Origin: Cocos nucifera
Lineage: Eukaryota; Streptophyta; Magnoliopsida; Arecales; Arecaceae
Reading direction: 5' to 3'
Length of the DNA stretch: 64,000 nt
Assembly: GCA_006176705.1 (NCBI GenBank)
Contig: QRFJ01003326.1
Span: forward strand, 152,383 to 216,382
Below, piece after piece: positions 47,161-58,317 of this stretch. Each line of letters opens with the position of its first letter. The first letter of the stretch is position 1. The notes under the pieces are model-generated. The model did no database searches, was not told where the DNA came from, and worked only from the letters and a program-made list of their open reading frames with translations. The translations under genes were made by a program, and so were the position numbers.

Positions 47161-48154
47161 GTGGAGAAATAGTTTTTACATTTTATCACAGCCTATGAGT
47201 GTAATGTATACTTCTAGAAAACATCCTAGATTAGATAATATCTCTGATATCTACCTATGGCACTGTAGGCTAGGTCACATAAACAAGAATAGGATAAATA
47301 GATTGACTCAAGAGGAAATCCAAGAAGTCAATGATTATGAATCACTTTCAACCTGTGAATCTTGTCTTCTTGGTAAAATGATCAAATCATCTTTTACTGA
47401 AAAAGGTGAGAGAGCAACTGAGCTCTTAGGTCTAGTACATATTGATGTATGTGGACCAATGAACACTGGTGCCAGAGATGGATATTTCTACTTCATCACT
47501 TTCATAGATGATCTATCCAGGTACAGATATGTTTATCTAATGAAACATAAGTTGGATTTATTTAAAATATTCAAAAGATTTCAATATGAAGTAGACAAAT
47601 AAACTAGAAAGAGTATTAAAACTCTTCGATCAGATCGAGCAGGTGAATATCTATCCAGTGAGTTCCTGACATATCTAGGAGAGAATGGGATTCTCTCATA
47701 GTGGACTTCTCTTGGCATACCATAGCATAATAGTGTATCGAAAAGAAGAAATCGAATCTTATTGGATATGGTTTGATTCATGATGGGGTTTGCTAGTCTA
47801 CCTTTTTCATTTTGGTGTTATGCTCTTAAGACTGCATGTTATATATTGAATAATGTACCGAGTAAATCTATCGCAAAGACTCCATATGAGATATGGACTG
47901 GGTGTAGGCCTACACTCTCTCACCTATGGGTTTGGGATTGTCCAATCAATGTCAAATATTTACATACAAATAAGCTTAGATCCCGGTCTGATAAGTGTGT
48001 GTTTATAGGGTATCCCAAAGAAAGTAAGGGTTACTATTTCTACCATGCTGAAGAACAAAAGATGTTCGTCAGTCTTAAGGCAATCTTTTTAGAAAAGAAG
48101 TTTCTTGGTGAAGGAACTATTGCCTCTAATGTTGAACCTGATAAAGTTCAATAG
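47161..48154 (+). pseudogene. Element G integrase
   Basis: Piece 47195-47602 has the zinc-binding LWHCRLGHINKNR and CESCLLGKM, then HIDVCGPMNTGARDGYFYF and FIDDLSRYRYVYLMKHK. A stop at 47602 is followed by SDRAGEY (about 47630). After another stop, 47780-48154 gives the C-terminal part (TPYEIWTGCRPTLSHLWVWD, KCVFIGYPKESKGYYFY). Catalytic Asp and Glu residues look present, but the frame is broken at least twice. Confidence 0.9.
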
Positions 48155-48228
48155 GTAGAAAAATCAACACCTGTAACTAAACCATAGTCGAATTTAATTA
48201 GATTAGATCCAGAGCCCAGTGTACCTAT

Positions 48229-49722
48229 TGAAGGAAAAATTCAGATTTTTTGGGTCAGATTCGTTCAGATCTGATTGGATCAAGAGAGATATTTCAAAAA
48301 TTTTATTTTTGAATCTAGATTAGATCTGAGATATTTCAGATCTAATTTTATAAATTTAATAAATAAAAATAAAAGATAAATTAAATCTAATTTAATTTTG
48401 TACCTTGTTATTGGGTAATCGGATTATCCTGTGATGATCTTGTTGATTGCCCAAAGTTTTGGATCTAGCCATGCAAGTGCCTGGCCTTTATCGATATCCA
48501 CTTAGGCTAGATCTGAAGATCTTCTCCTTCTTTATCATCTCTCCAAATATCAGATCTGGATCTGATTTGGAGGATCTTCAAAACTCCTTTTGAAGATCTA
48601 GAATTGTCTCTTGCAGTAGTGCTGCCTTCTTCCTTTCTTGTCACCTTTCTCTTGCCTGGATCGCACCAAACTAGTGCCCAAATCTTCTTGGGCATGGAGA
48701 GGAGAGAGAGGACCTAAAGATGGTATGGAGGAGGGAGAGGGCCAGCATTGTGGCATGGGCTATGGGTGATTCTTTTTTTTTAAAGCTTGGCACAGACAGG
48801 ATTTTTGTAGACCCTGCTGTGCCATGTAGTGCCACATCATCCCGGCCAATCATGTCGCTTCATGCAATAAAATCTAAATCTGATTGATGGAATGACATCA
48901 CCTGATCCAATCAGATGAGAGCCCCCTCAAATCATCCTTAGGTGGCACCAAGACTAATCAAAGCTAAGTCTTAGGCACCTTCCTAAGTTGATTCCAAGGA
49001 GCAACCTGGAGTCCCATCTATATGGAACTCAAGGCATCCCTATCCTTGGACGCACACCTCCCTAGGCATGCACCCCCTCCTTTCCATTTTCTAGCAAGGG
49101 GACAAACCTCTATCTACTCTCCTATGGGTGCATGACACATGGGCAGATGTCTAAGTATCAAAGGTCAATGTTTGACCGAAGTCAAAAGACAAGAATTGGT
49201 AAGTGATGGAAAATGGCAGGTGTTGTCTCTAATTTATCTCATAAATTAAAATAACTCTTTTCTGATCTGAACAAGCTTCAGTCAGACCAAGTAAAGGTAT
49301 CTGAGTGAGCACAAACACATTTGGCTCAGTCAAGACAACTTTTAATGATAGTAGAAGGAGAACATTAGGTTCAATCGAGTGCTAGCACGATTTTCTTGAA
49401 CCTAATTAAATATAATTCAAATCAATTGAATTGGATTAGTCCAATTGATGATATCTAGATCCAAACTCTTATTTGGATGATCCAGCTAGGTTCAGTTCTG
49501 TGTGGTAATGGGATATGTCATGAGTTAATAATGAAAATTCTTATCTTAAATGTTCAACCCTTGAAAATAAGAATTATCATTACCATTAACTCAAGGGATG
49601 TATCACAGACACTAAATACATATTTGTGATAGAAAATAACCTATTTTTTATTTATAATCAAAATTATAATTTCCCCCTAGAGTGTCATCCAATATTGGCT
49701 TCTAGGGCATACATATCTAATA
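48229..49722 (-). mobile_element. Element H: solo LTR of the C-type copia, internally deleted
   Basis: Starts TGAAGGAAAAATTC and ends ...TCTAATA, flanked by the perfect TSD CCTAT (48224-48228, 49723-49727), with no internal region: a solo LTR left by recombination between two LTRs. Compared with the C LTR it lacks about 790 bases at about 49520, where gatatgtcatga joins gttaataatg; ATGA is shared at both break points. Inserted between integrase and RT of G. Confidence 0.95.
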
Positions 49723-49727
49723 CCTAT

Positions 49728-50900
49728 ACCATTAAGACGATCCGATAGAGTACCATGTCATCAGGATAGATACTATGATTTCTTAATCCAAGATGGTGAT
49801 CCCATCAAACTCGATGAGAACGATGAGGATCCGATCACCTATATGGATGCTATGCAGAGACCTAATTCTAAGAAATGGCTTGAGGCGATGAAATCTAAAA
49901 TGAAGACCATGAAGGTCTACAATGTGTAGACATTGGTTGTCCCACCAGAAGGGGTTAAATCCATTGGATGTAAATGGATTTTCAAAAGAAAAAGGGGTGC
50001 AAACGGAAAGGTGGAGATCTATAAAGCACATCTAGTTGCCAAGGGATATCATCAACATTATGGTATTGACTATGATGAGACGTTCTCTCCTGTGGCAATA
50101 CTCAAATTCATTTCGATAATGCTTACAATAGCTACCCATCTAGACTATAAGATCTGGCAAATGGATGTAAAGATAACTTTCCTAAATGGAGAGCTAATCG
50201 AAGAGGTGTATATGATACAACTTGAGAGATTCACATCCACAGATGAGTTCAAGGTGTGCAAGCTTCAGAGATCTATTTATGAATTGAAGCAGGCATCTTG
50301 AAGTTGGAACATGTATTTTGATAAGGTGATCAAAATGTATGGCTTCATTAAGAATGGATAAGAGTCCTGCATTTACAAATGGATAAATGATCCAGCAGTG
50401 ATATTTCTTGTCTTGTACGTAGATGATATTCTCTTAATCAGGAATGACATTTCCATACTATAGGAAATAAAAGTATGGTTGTCATCACAGTTCTCTATGA
50501 AAAATTCGGATGAAGCATCTTACATCCTAAGGATGAAGCTCTATAGTGATAGATCTAAAAGGATGCTTGAATTATCCCAATCCACATACATAGATACTGT
50601 GCTGATGAGATTCAGCATGGAGAATTTCAAAAAGGGCTCTTTTGATAGGCCATGAAATTTCTCTCTCTAAGAAGGATTGTCCGATAACTCTTGAAGAGAG
50701 AGAGCATATGAGTAGAGTCCTATATACTTCGATAGTGGAATCTATCATGTATATCATGACATGTACGAGATCAGATATGGCATACTCATTAGGAGTAGTG
50801 AGTAGATGTTAGTCTGATCCTGGAGAAAACAATTGAAAAGTGGTTAAAACCATCCTTAAGTATTTGAGAAATACTAAAGACCAATGATTGATTTATGGCG
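49728..50900 (+). pseudogene. Element G reverse transcriptase domain
   Basis: Begins with linker sequence (WLEAMKSKMKTMK), then the open piece 49933-50301: VVPPEGVKSIGCKWIFKRKR, HLVAKGYHQHYGIDYDETFS, QMDVKITFLNGELIEEVYM, SIYELKQAS. After a stop the catalytic YVDD is intact at 50416-50427. Several frameshifts and stops follow to 50890. Confidence 0.9.
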
Positions 50901-51400
50901 AGTCAGATCTAAAACATGTAGAGTTTATAGACTCTAGCTTTCAATCTGACCATGATGATAGGAGAAGCATATCGGAATATATCTTTACTCTAAATGGTGG
51001 AGCAATGTATTGGAAGAGTTTCAAGCAGCATACCATAGCAGACTCTATTTGTAAAGTAGAGTACATCGCAGCAGCAGATGTCGTGAAGGAAGCTGTATGG
51101 CTAAGAAAGTTTATCATCGAGCTTGGAGTAGCACCTTTCCTTAATGGTCCGGTCCTGCTCCACTATGATAGCATTGGTGCCATAGCTCAGGCAAAGGAAT
51201 CAAAGGCACACCAGCAGACGAAGCACATTCTGTGCTGCTTCCATCTGGTCCAAAAGATCATGGATCGAGATAACGTCGACCTTTAGAAGATCGATGAAAA
51301 GAAAAACCTGGCCGACCCCTTCACTAAAGCCCTGGCGATAAAGAAGTTTGATAACCATAAGTCAAAGATGGGTACTAGATACTGTGCCGAGTGGCTTTAG
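50888..51400 (+). pseudogene. Element G RNase H and end of pol
   Basis: Open piece 50888-51286: SISEYIFTLNGGAMYWKSFK, ADSICKVEYIAAADVVKEAV, LLHYDSIGAIAQAKESKAHQ, KHILCCFHLV. Then a stop and LADPFTKAL-like sequence; the PPT (ggacaagtaggagt, about 51400-51413) and the 3' LTR follow. Confidence 0.9.
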
Positions 51401-51413
51401 GACAAGTAGGAGT

Positions 51414-53441
51414 TGTTGAAAAATATGTTCCAAAGTCAATCATCAGTCTGTTGATTGTTGAGCTACATTGTATCTATAATTGATTCATTAATAAATAAAA
51501 TATATTTTTGATATTTTTCATCATAAAGTATTCATCTTCTAGCGAACTTCATTATTGTGATGAAGTCTTTAGGACTATTTAGCTTCAATAAAGAGAGGAT
51601 TTATTGATTAGTCCTTAAATTTATTCACGATCAAATGATAGGCTGTTAATTAGAATGATAGCATCTATCGAGCATAGATCACTGTATGTCATATGGATTG
51701 ATTGTCCTCTTAACCAAGGAGTATGGAGACATTGGTATGGTATACAGGTGAGATATATGGGTACATCATCATTGAACGTAACTAACTCCATAGCATTCTA
51801 CTATCGAGAATGTCTTTGATGGGATATAGGTATAAGTGTACCTTAGACATGAGATCACCTCAGTGACTTGCAAGCAACTCACTATGCTTTGGTACTGGAC
51901 TAATTGAATTTCTAATTCAATAATGGAAGGCTTCTGGGCACAGTCAAGTACCTGAGAAGTCGGTGTGTGATCAAGATGGAATTGACCACTCCAAGAGTTA
52001 GAGAAGATGTATCACTATATTCCAATATAGCAAAACCTTGGCTAGGGTAATCAATCATGTGGATTTGATATTTTGAAATACAATGTAGACAACCTGATCA
52101 GAGTTAATAGTTGAACTCTAAGATGTCCTACAATCATTTTAGTCAAGGGGATGAATTATATGAAAACTATATCCGCATGGGTTCTAAGGATGTTGTTCTA
52201 CATATTCGACCTATCCAAACATCGGGTACCATTGCTAGATGGTTACTTCGATTGGTATAGAAATCTATTTCTATGCTATCGGCTTAGATTCGGACCTATG
52301 AGGTCACACACATTAGAGCTCACGATCTAATCGGATGGTTGATCAATGATTGAGAATCATTCTAGGGTTAAACAATCAATATGATTGATGTTTAACCTAG
52401 TGCAAGCATTGTAGAAGGATTGATTAGCAATTAGATTGCTAATTGACTAAATTTGATTAAGCCAGAGGGCTGAGATTATGTCTAATTCAATATGATTTAA
52501 TTAGATTTAGTTTGGGCTTGATTGGATCAAGTTCAATTGGCTTATTGGATAAGCCAAGTGTAAAAAAAAAAAACTTAGTTCTAGTTCATCTAGGACTTGG
52601 GTCAAACTAATTTTCTAATTTGATTAGAAAATTAAATCAGAAATAAATCTAATTTGGGCCTTATTTCACCTTTCCTTGTCCAATATTTGACCTAGACAAG
52701 GATTCTTCTTTTTCCATATATTTTGGATGAATTTTGGATTGAAATTTTCATAGAATATAGACCATTGAGAGAGCTTTGAGGTGTGTAAAAATTAGGAAGA
52801 GAGAACCTCTGGGCATGGGGGTTCCATAGACACCAAACTAGATGTCTAGGTGAGAGAAAAGAGAAGAAGAAGAGGGTCTTCTTCTAGGGCTATTTTGATT
52901 TTCTCTTCTCCTCCTTTTGAGATTTTTTTTTGAGAGAATCTCAGATCTGAAATCTCTCCTCTTTCTTCTAATATTTTGGAGAGTCCAAGTCTTAAAGAAG
53001 AAAGCATTGAATCAACCATCGAAGAGAGATCAGCACAGTACTAGCATGCTGTGCTGATTTCCTGCATCAAGATCTTAGATTGTGTTCATGGGCACGTATG
53101 GATGACTCCTAGAGGTCAGATGTGTGTGCGGCTCGTGACTTCATCCTCAAGCCCAGATCAGCAAGTTAGAATGTCTAACTTGCTCAACTATCAAATTTAA
53201 TATGTTATTCTATAGCTACATTAGATGTAGTATTGTAGCATGTTGATGAGATCAACATGTTAATCTTTCCTTTGTATTTTTAATTTTTGATTTAATATCA
53301 TGCCTTGATCATGTAATAAATCTTAGATCTAGGATATTTTTATATTTATTTAAATAAATATTTAATTTATTTAAGTCTTTTACTATATAATCTTGAAAAA
53401 TTTCAAGATCTACCCATGAAATCCTAGATCTAGTTCCTTCA
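51414..53441 (+). repeat. 3' LTR of element G
   Basis: 2028 bp, TGTTGAAAAATATG...TTCCTTCA. Matches the 5' LTR except for the missing block after about 52660. TATA-like catatatttt near 52715. Confidence 0.92.
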
Positions 53442-54880
53442 CACACCATTATACTTCTCATCGGGAGTAGTTTGCTGCCTACCAGAATGTCGATGGTGAA
53501 AGTATTTGCCTTGAAGATGATCACCCATGCAAAGTAGCTGGAGTTGGCTCTATCAGGATGAGGATGTACGACAAAATTATTCGTACCTTATCAAAAATCA
53601 GGCATGTACCAGAGTTAAAAAAGAATTTGATTTTTTTGGACTGCTTGGAGGAGCAGGGTTATGCTTTTAGTAGCCAAGCTGGGAGTGAATGTCTGAAAAT
53701 TTTCAAGAGATCTTTGGTGGTGATGAGAGGTAGAAGATTGAGCAATAATCTTTATAGAATGGAAGGCTCAATGATGAATGATAGTGCAGAGGTGCTAGCA
53801 CTGACATAGGAGGAGCAGATTTTATATCGGATGGATCATATGAGTGACCGTGGGCTCACTGAACTTAGCAGAAGAGGTATGATCCCATCCCTGAAGAATG
53901 AGGGCATAGTTTGTGTGAGCCGTGTATCTTTGGCAAATAGTATAGGATAAAGTTTGCCAGAAGTACCAAGTGCAGTGAAGGTATGCTAGATTTAGTGCAC
54001 TCGGATGTATGGAGACCAGCTTCTGTATCAGCTAGATGTGGGGCAAGGTATTTTATCACTTTCATTGATGATTTCTCAAGGAAGGTATGAGTTTATCTGA
54101 TTAGAGAAAAATCAGAGGTGTTTGTCTAGTTCAGAGCCTGGAGAGCTGAAGTAGAGAAAGAGTCAGGAAGATAGGTGAAGTATCTGAGGTCAGATAATGG
54201 AGGAGAGTATATTAGTCTGGAGTTTAGGAGGTACTATGAGGAAAATGGCATCAAACATTATTACATTGTGAAGATGACTCCCCAGTAGAATGGTGTCATG
54301 GAGAGAATGAATCAGACATTAATCGAGAAGGCACAGAGTTTGAGGCTGTAGACATCACTTTTAAAATCTTTTTGGGGTGATGTCTTAACTTTTTCTTGTT
54401 TTCTTATGAATAGGTCCCCACATCATAAGCTAAATGGATGCATTTTAGATGAGGTCTGGAATGGGAAGAAGGTAGAGCTTGACTACCTGAAGTTCTTCGG
54501 TTGCCTAGCCTATGCACATGTGGAGGCAATCGAGAGGAGCAAATTGGGTCCGAAATCTCAAAAGATGACATTCATAGGATATCCATAAGAAGTCAAGTGG
54601 TACCTACTATGGGACTCTCAGGCACAGAAGTCAGTGATTAGTATGGATGTTATCTTTGTTGAGAAGAGCATCTTGAGGAGGTCTGGGATAGATGGAACTG
54701 TAGAGATAAAGAAAAATAGCAGTTACCAGTCTGAGATAGATGATATGCAGTCTGAATCCACATATAGAAGTGTTCCTATTAAGGTGGAGCTGGATAGGAG
54801 AAAAGATACTCAGATGGAAAACCAACATGAAGTGCTAGTAGTTCAGATAGATGTATAGAATCAGCCACAGACATCAGGCA
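53442..54880 (+). pseudogene. Element F protease end, pre-integrase and integrase
   Basis: Resumes the protease after G. Open piece 53558-53809 is pre-integrase (VPELKKNLIFLDCLEEQGYA, RRLSNNLYRMEGSMM). Integrase follows with HSDVW (first catalytic Asp kept), FIDDFSRKV, and SDNGGEY near 54192-54212. Pieces 54406-54588 (DEVWNGKKVELDYLKFFGCL, KMTFIGYP) and 54634-54858 are the C-terminal part and linker. Many in-frame stops, often TAG where E has Gln or Trp. Confidence 0.9.
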
Positions 54881-54885
54881 GAGAT

Positions 54886-55960
54886 GTGCCAGTGGGAGTG
54901 GCTTTGCATAAACCCCAGCATACTATCAAGAGACCAGTTAGATATGGCATTGATGAGGTTATCTTCTATGCACTTATCACTACTAATAGAGATCTAAAAA
55001 ATTATGCAGAGGCTATGGAGAGTGAGGATCATGATTCATGGATGCAGGTCATGATGGAGGAGATGGAATCACTTGAAATGAATCAGACATGGTAGCTGGT
55101 GGATCTTTCAGAAGGTGCTCAACCTATTGGCTCAAAGTTGGTGTTCACAAAGAAAGAGGCACCTTTAGAATAAGGTGGAGTCAGATTCAAAGCAAAACTG
55201 GTAACAAAGAGATACTCATAAAGAGAAGGGATTGACTACAGAAATTTTCTCTCCTATGGTTTGTCATACATCTATTCAGGTTTTACTGTCACTAGTGGCA
55301 CAGTACAATATGGAGTTGGAATTGATGGATGTGAAGATGGCCTTCCTTTATGGCACATTGGAGGAAAGGATCTACATGAAGCAGCCAGATAGTTTCATGG
55401 AGACTGGACAGGAAGAAAATGTGTGTTTACTTAAAAGGTCTTTGTATGGCTTGAAACAATCCCCTCATCAATGATATCGAAGATTTGATAGTTTTATTTT
55501 GAGCCTGGGTTTTAGTAGATATGAATATGATTGCTGTGTCTACGTCAAGGATGTAGATGTAGATGAGGAGGATGCTCTATACCTACTACTGTATGTAGAT
55601 GATATGCTTATAGCCAGTAGAAGCATGAAAGCTATGAAAAGGCTGAAAAGAATATTATCATCTGAGTTTGAGATGAAAGATCTAGGTCCAACTAAGAAAA
55701 TTCTTGGAATAGAGATTTGCAGAGAAAGATGCAAAGGAGTGCTCCATTTGTCATGAGGAAGATATGTCCAGAAAGTTCTAGAGAGGTTTGGAATGGAGAA
55801 GGTCAAACCGGCAGAGACACCATTATCGAGCCATATATCTCTCTCCAAGTTACAAAGCCCCCGATTAGAAGAGAAGAGAGAATACATGGAAAAAGTTTAT
55901 TATACAAATGCTGTTGGCAGTATGATGTATACTATGGTGTGCTGTAGACAAGATATAGCA
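54886..55960 (+). pseudogene. Element F reverse transcriptase domain
   Basis: Pieces 54886-55095 (MMEEMESLEMNQTW), 55232-55474 (ELMDVKMAFLYGTLEERIYM, SLYGLKQSP) and 55499-55756, with YVDD intact at 55592-55603 and SEFEMKDLGPTKKILGIEI. A frame change near 55740 leads into 55717-55947. The same order is seen in E. Confidence 0.92.
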
Positions 55961-56598
55961 ATGCAGTGAGCATGGTTAGTAGATACATGGCTAATCCTGG
56001 GAAGGAATACTGGAAAGCATTGAAATGGATATTGTGATATCTGCATGGAATAAGGGATTATGGTTTGATGTTTGGTGGATAGCTTGGAGAATTTGAAGAT
56101 GGAGGTTCAAGTCCTCTAAAAGGATTTGCAGATGTAAATTATGCAGGAGATCTTGATACAAAGAGGTCTACTACTGGATACCTCTTCTGCATGTATGGTG
56201 GATCGATGTCTTGGAGATCAACCCTTCAGTCAATTATGGCCTTGTCTACCATAGAGACTGAGTATATTAGAATAACGGAGGCTACAAAGAAAGCCTTTTG
56301 GCTTAAGAGGTTGATTGTTGAGTTGGGGGTGGAGCAGAGCAAGGTTATACTATTCAATGATAGTTAGAGTGCTCTACTATTGGTACAGAACCTAGTCTAT
56401 CATGTGTGCACAAAGTATATAGACGTAAGGTACCACACGATCAGAGAGCTGGTGGAGGAAGGTGAGGTGGAACTGATGAAGGTTCATTCCAAGAAAAATC
56501 AATCTGATGCACTCACGAAGGTACTCTCTAGAGATAGCTTTTAGATGTGTGTGGCAAGGATGGGTTTGCTAAGAAGAGATGAGTTCATAAGGACTTAG
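55961..56598 (+). pseudogene. Element F RNase H and pol end
   Basis: Contains the GFADVNYAGDLDTKRSTTGY signature (Asp to Gly in YADD), SWRSTLQS, ALSTIETEYIRITEATKKAF and KYIDVRYHTIRELVEEGEVE. Stops are present. The frame ends about 56598, some 19 bases before the 3' LTR. Confidence 0.88.
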
Positions 56599-56616
56599 AA
56601 GCATTGAGATGGAGAA

Positions 56617-57230
56617 TGTTAGCTCAAAAGTGGTGCTCTCAAGTCTTGGAAACATGAGAAGATAGGTTATGAAAAGACGGAAGCAAGCCGAAAGAAAAAT
56701 CAGTCCAGATAGCAAAGTTCAAAAACTGAGCCGGCTCATCCTGAGACTAAGCTGGCTAAGATAGGAACTGGGCTGGCTCAGTTCAGGACTAGGTTGGTTT
56801 TATCTCAGAGAAAAATTCAGACAGAAAGTAGTATTTTTGGACTATTGACATGGTACACCACTGGGTCGACTCAGTCTGAGACTGAGCCAACCTAGTCGTA
56901 GGTTAGCCAGTTTGGTCTAAAACTAGGTCGGCTCAGTTTTTGCGGGTTTGTTTTATGTACATGGAATATTTGGATTTTGGAGAGTTTTTCTATGAGCTTG
57001 GGGTTTGATTCTTTTGTAAAGTATAAATACTCAAAATAGGTCAAGGTTGTATATAATGTTGAATTCATTGTAAAAAGCTATTTTCTTCTGGAAAACTCTT
57101 GTGCTCTCTTTCTCTCTTTTCTTTGGAATCCATTATTTTGCTTCCACATTAATCCTAGAAGATTGTTCCTTGTTGCTTGGCTAATCACTAGCAGCCATGC
57201 CAATTCGAGAGAGGATAGTTTATCCTAATA
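56617..57230 (+). repeat. 3' LTR of element F
   Basis: 614 bp, TGTTAGCTC...CCTAATA, partner of 40348-40959. TATA GTATAAATAC at 57021-57030. Followed by the target copy GTCAG. Confidence 0.93.
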
Positions 57231-57235
57231 GTCAG

Positions 57236-57318
57236 GACTTACCTTGTAGGTCACTGATGGTGACCTCGTTTTTCCCAACTCCAACTTAGTCTGGCATCAA
57301 CCAAATTCTGCACCAACA
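57236..57318 (-). repeat. 5' LTR of element K, start
   Basis: On minus it begins TGTTGGTGCAGAATTTGG and continues at 40347 after F. It ends exactly where gag homology of element I begins (57319-57323 ATAGG), so this is the outer border of K. Confidence 0.75.
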
Positions 57319-57320
57319 AT

Positions 57321-58317
57321 AGGTATAACAGGCAATTCCACTTTCAATGGCCATCTATATTGCAATGGAAACACTTTTCTTTATTGGCGGCATTCTTCTT
57401 CGGCTCTTCGCTTTTCTTCTTTCCTCCATCTGTCTTCTACTTCTTTGCAGACTTTTCTTCTTTCCAAAAAACTTTCTCTTGAAAAAAGTCCACTCCATAG
57501 CAAACACTAAGCCCTTTGAATATTTCAAAGAAAGCTCAGCAGTAACCAGCATATTCATCAATTCAGATAAGGTACATTACAGCTTATGCATATGAAAGTT
57601 CATGATAAACTATCCATATACATCAGTTAAGGACTACAAGATCACATCAATTTGCAAGTCCCTATCCAGCTTGACACCTAGCTTTTCAAGCTCTTCAAGT
57701 CCTTGATCATTATCAAACAATGATCCTGGATTGACTGCCCATCATGCATTTGAGCTTTAAAAAGTCTTCTGGTGACTTGATACTTGGCTGCACGATTCTT
57801 TGCATCAAACAACTCTTGTAGGTGAGCCAACATTTGATGAGCAATCTTGATGTCCACATGTTGGTGCTGAAGCTCATCAGATATTGAGCCCAACATATAG
57901 TACCTAGATCATTATCAAACAATAATCTTGGACTAACTGTCCATCATGCATTTGAGCTTTAAAAAATCTTCTAGTGACTTGATACTTGGCTACATGATTC
58001 TTTTCATCAAACAACTCTTGTGGGTGAGCCAACATTTGGTGAGCAGTCTTAATGTCCTCATGTTGGTGCTGAAGCTCATCAGACATCGAGCCCAATAGAT
58101 AGTACCTAGCTTTATTATCTTCATCCATCCATTTTTTCAAAGATGCTCTCTACTCAGCAGATGGATGTGCTGGTAAGATTGGGGGGTCCTGGTCTAATAC
58201 ATGAGTCAACTTTTCAAAATTCAAAATAATTTTGTAGTTTTAGAGCCAATCCTTGTAATTTGGTTCGGTCAGTCTATGGGTGTCCAGGATATAGGCTAGT
58301 GGATTGGATGCAGATAT
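57321..58317 (-). pseudogene. Element I gag fragment with internal duplication
   Basis: Homologous to gag of A. The start codon is ATA (58315-58317), as in B. A 202-base tandem duplication (57705-57906 and 57907-58108) repeats the part from SDELQHQH to DGQSxQDHCLIMI; 202 is not a multiple of three, so the second copy is out of frame. The zinc-knuckle region is cut by K at 57318. Confidence 0.87.
57705..58108 (-). repeat. 202-bp tandem duplication in gag of I
   Basis: Both units start gatcattatcaaacaat and contain ccatcatgcatttgagcttt and gtgagccaacatttg; they differ by scattered substitutions, so the event is old. Confidence 0.85.

Larger units (their letters stand above)
42092..53441 (+). 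mobile_element. Element G: Ty1/copia, plus strand, hosts solo LTR H
   Basis: 5' LTR 42092-44590, PBS, leader, shortened gag, pol to about 51400, 3' LTR 51414-53441. The target duplication is CACAC (53442-53446) with a changed left copy TGCAC (42087-42091); E shows the empty site CACAC. Its leader resembles that of A, B and C, but the LTRs are a different family. Confidence 0.92.
40348..57230 (+). mobile_element. Element F: Ty1/copia, plus strand, split by G
   Basis: Same family as E in the other orientation. 5' LTR 40348-40959, gag 41227-42091, insertion G, rest of pol 53442-56598, 3' LTR 56617-57230. Perfect TSD GTCAG (40343-40347 and 57231-57235). Length without G about 5.5 kb. Coding frames contain many stops. 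Confidence 0.94.
5446..57318 (-). mobile_element. Element K: LTR retrotransposon, 5' LTR and leader, split by E and F
   Basis: Discontinuous minus-strand element. Once E and F are skipped, its 5' LTR reads from 57318 to 57236, 40347 to 40263 and 7070 to 6089, about 1.15 kb in all. It starts TGTTGGTGCAG and ends GGACAACA, so the termini are the inverted pair TGTTG/CAACA. A PBS follows at once. The start abuts directly on gag of element I, so K inserted into that gag. Its internal region is cut by A after about 640 bases, and no Gag-Pol domain is visible, so copia or gypsy cannot be decided. Confidence 0.72.
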
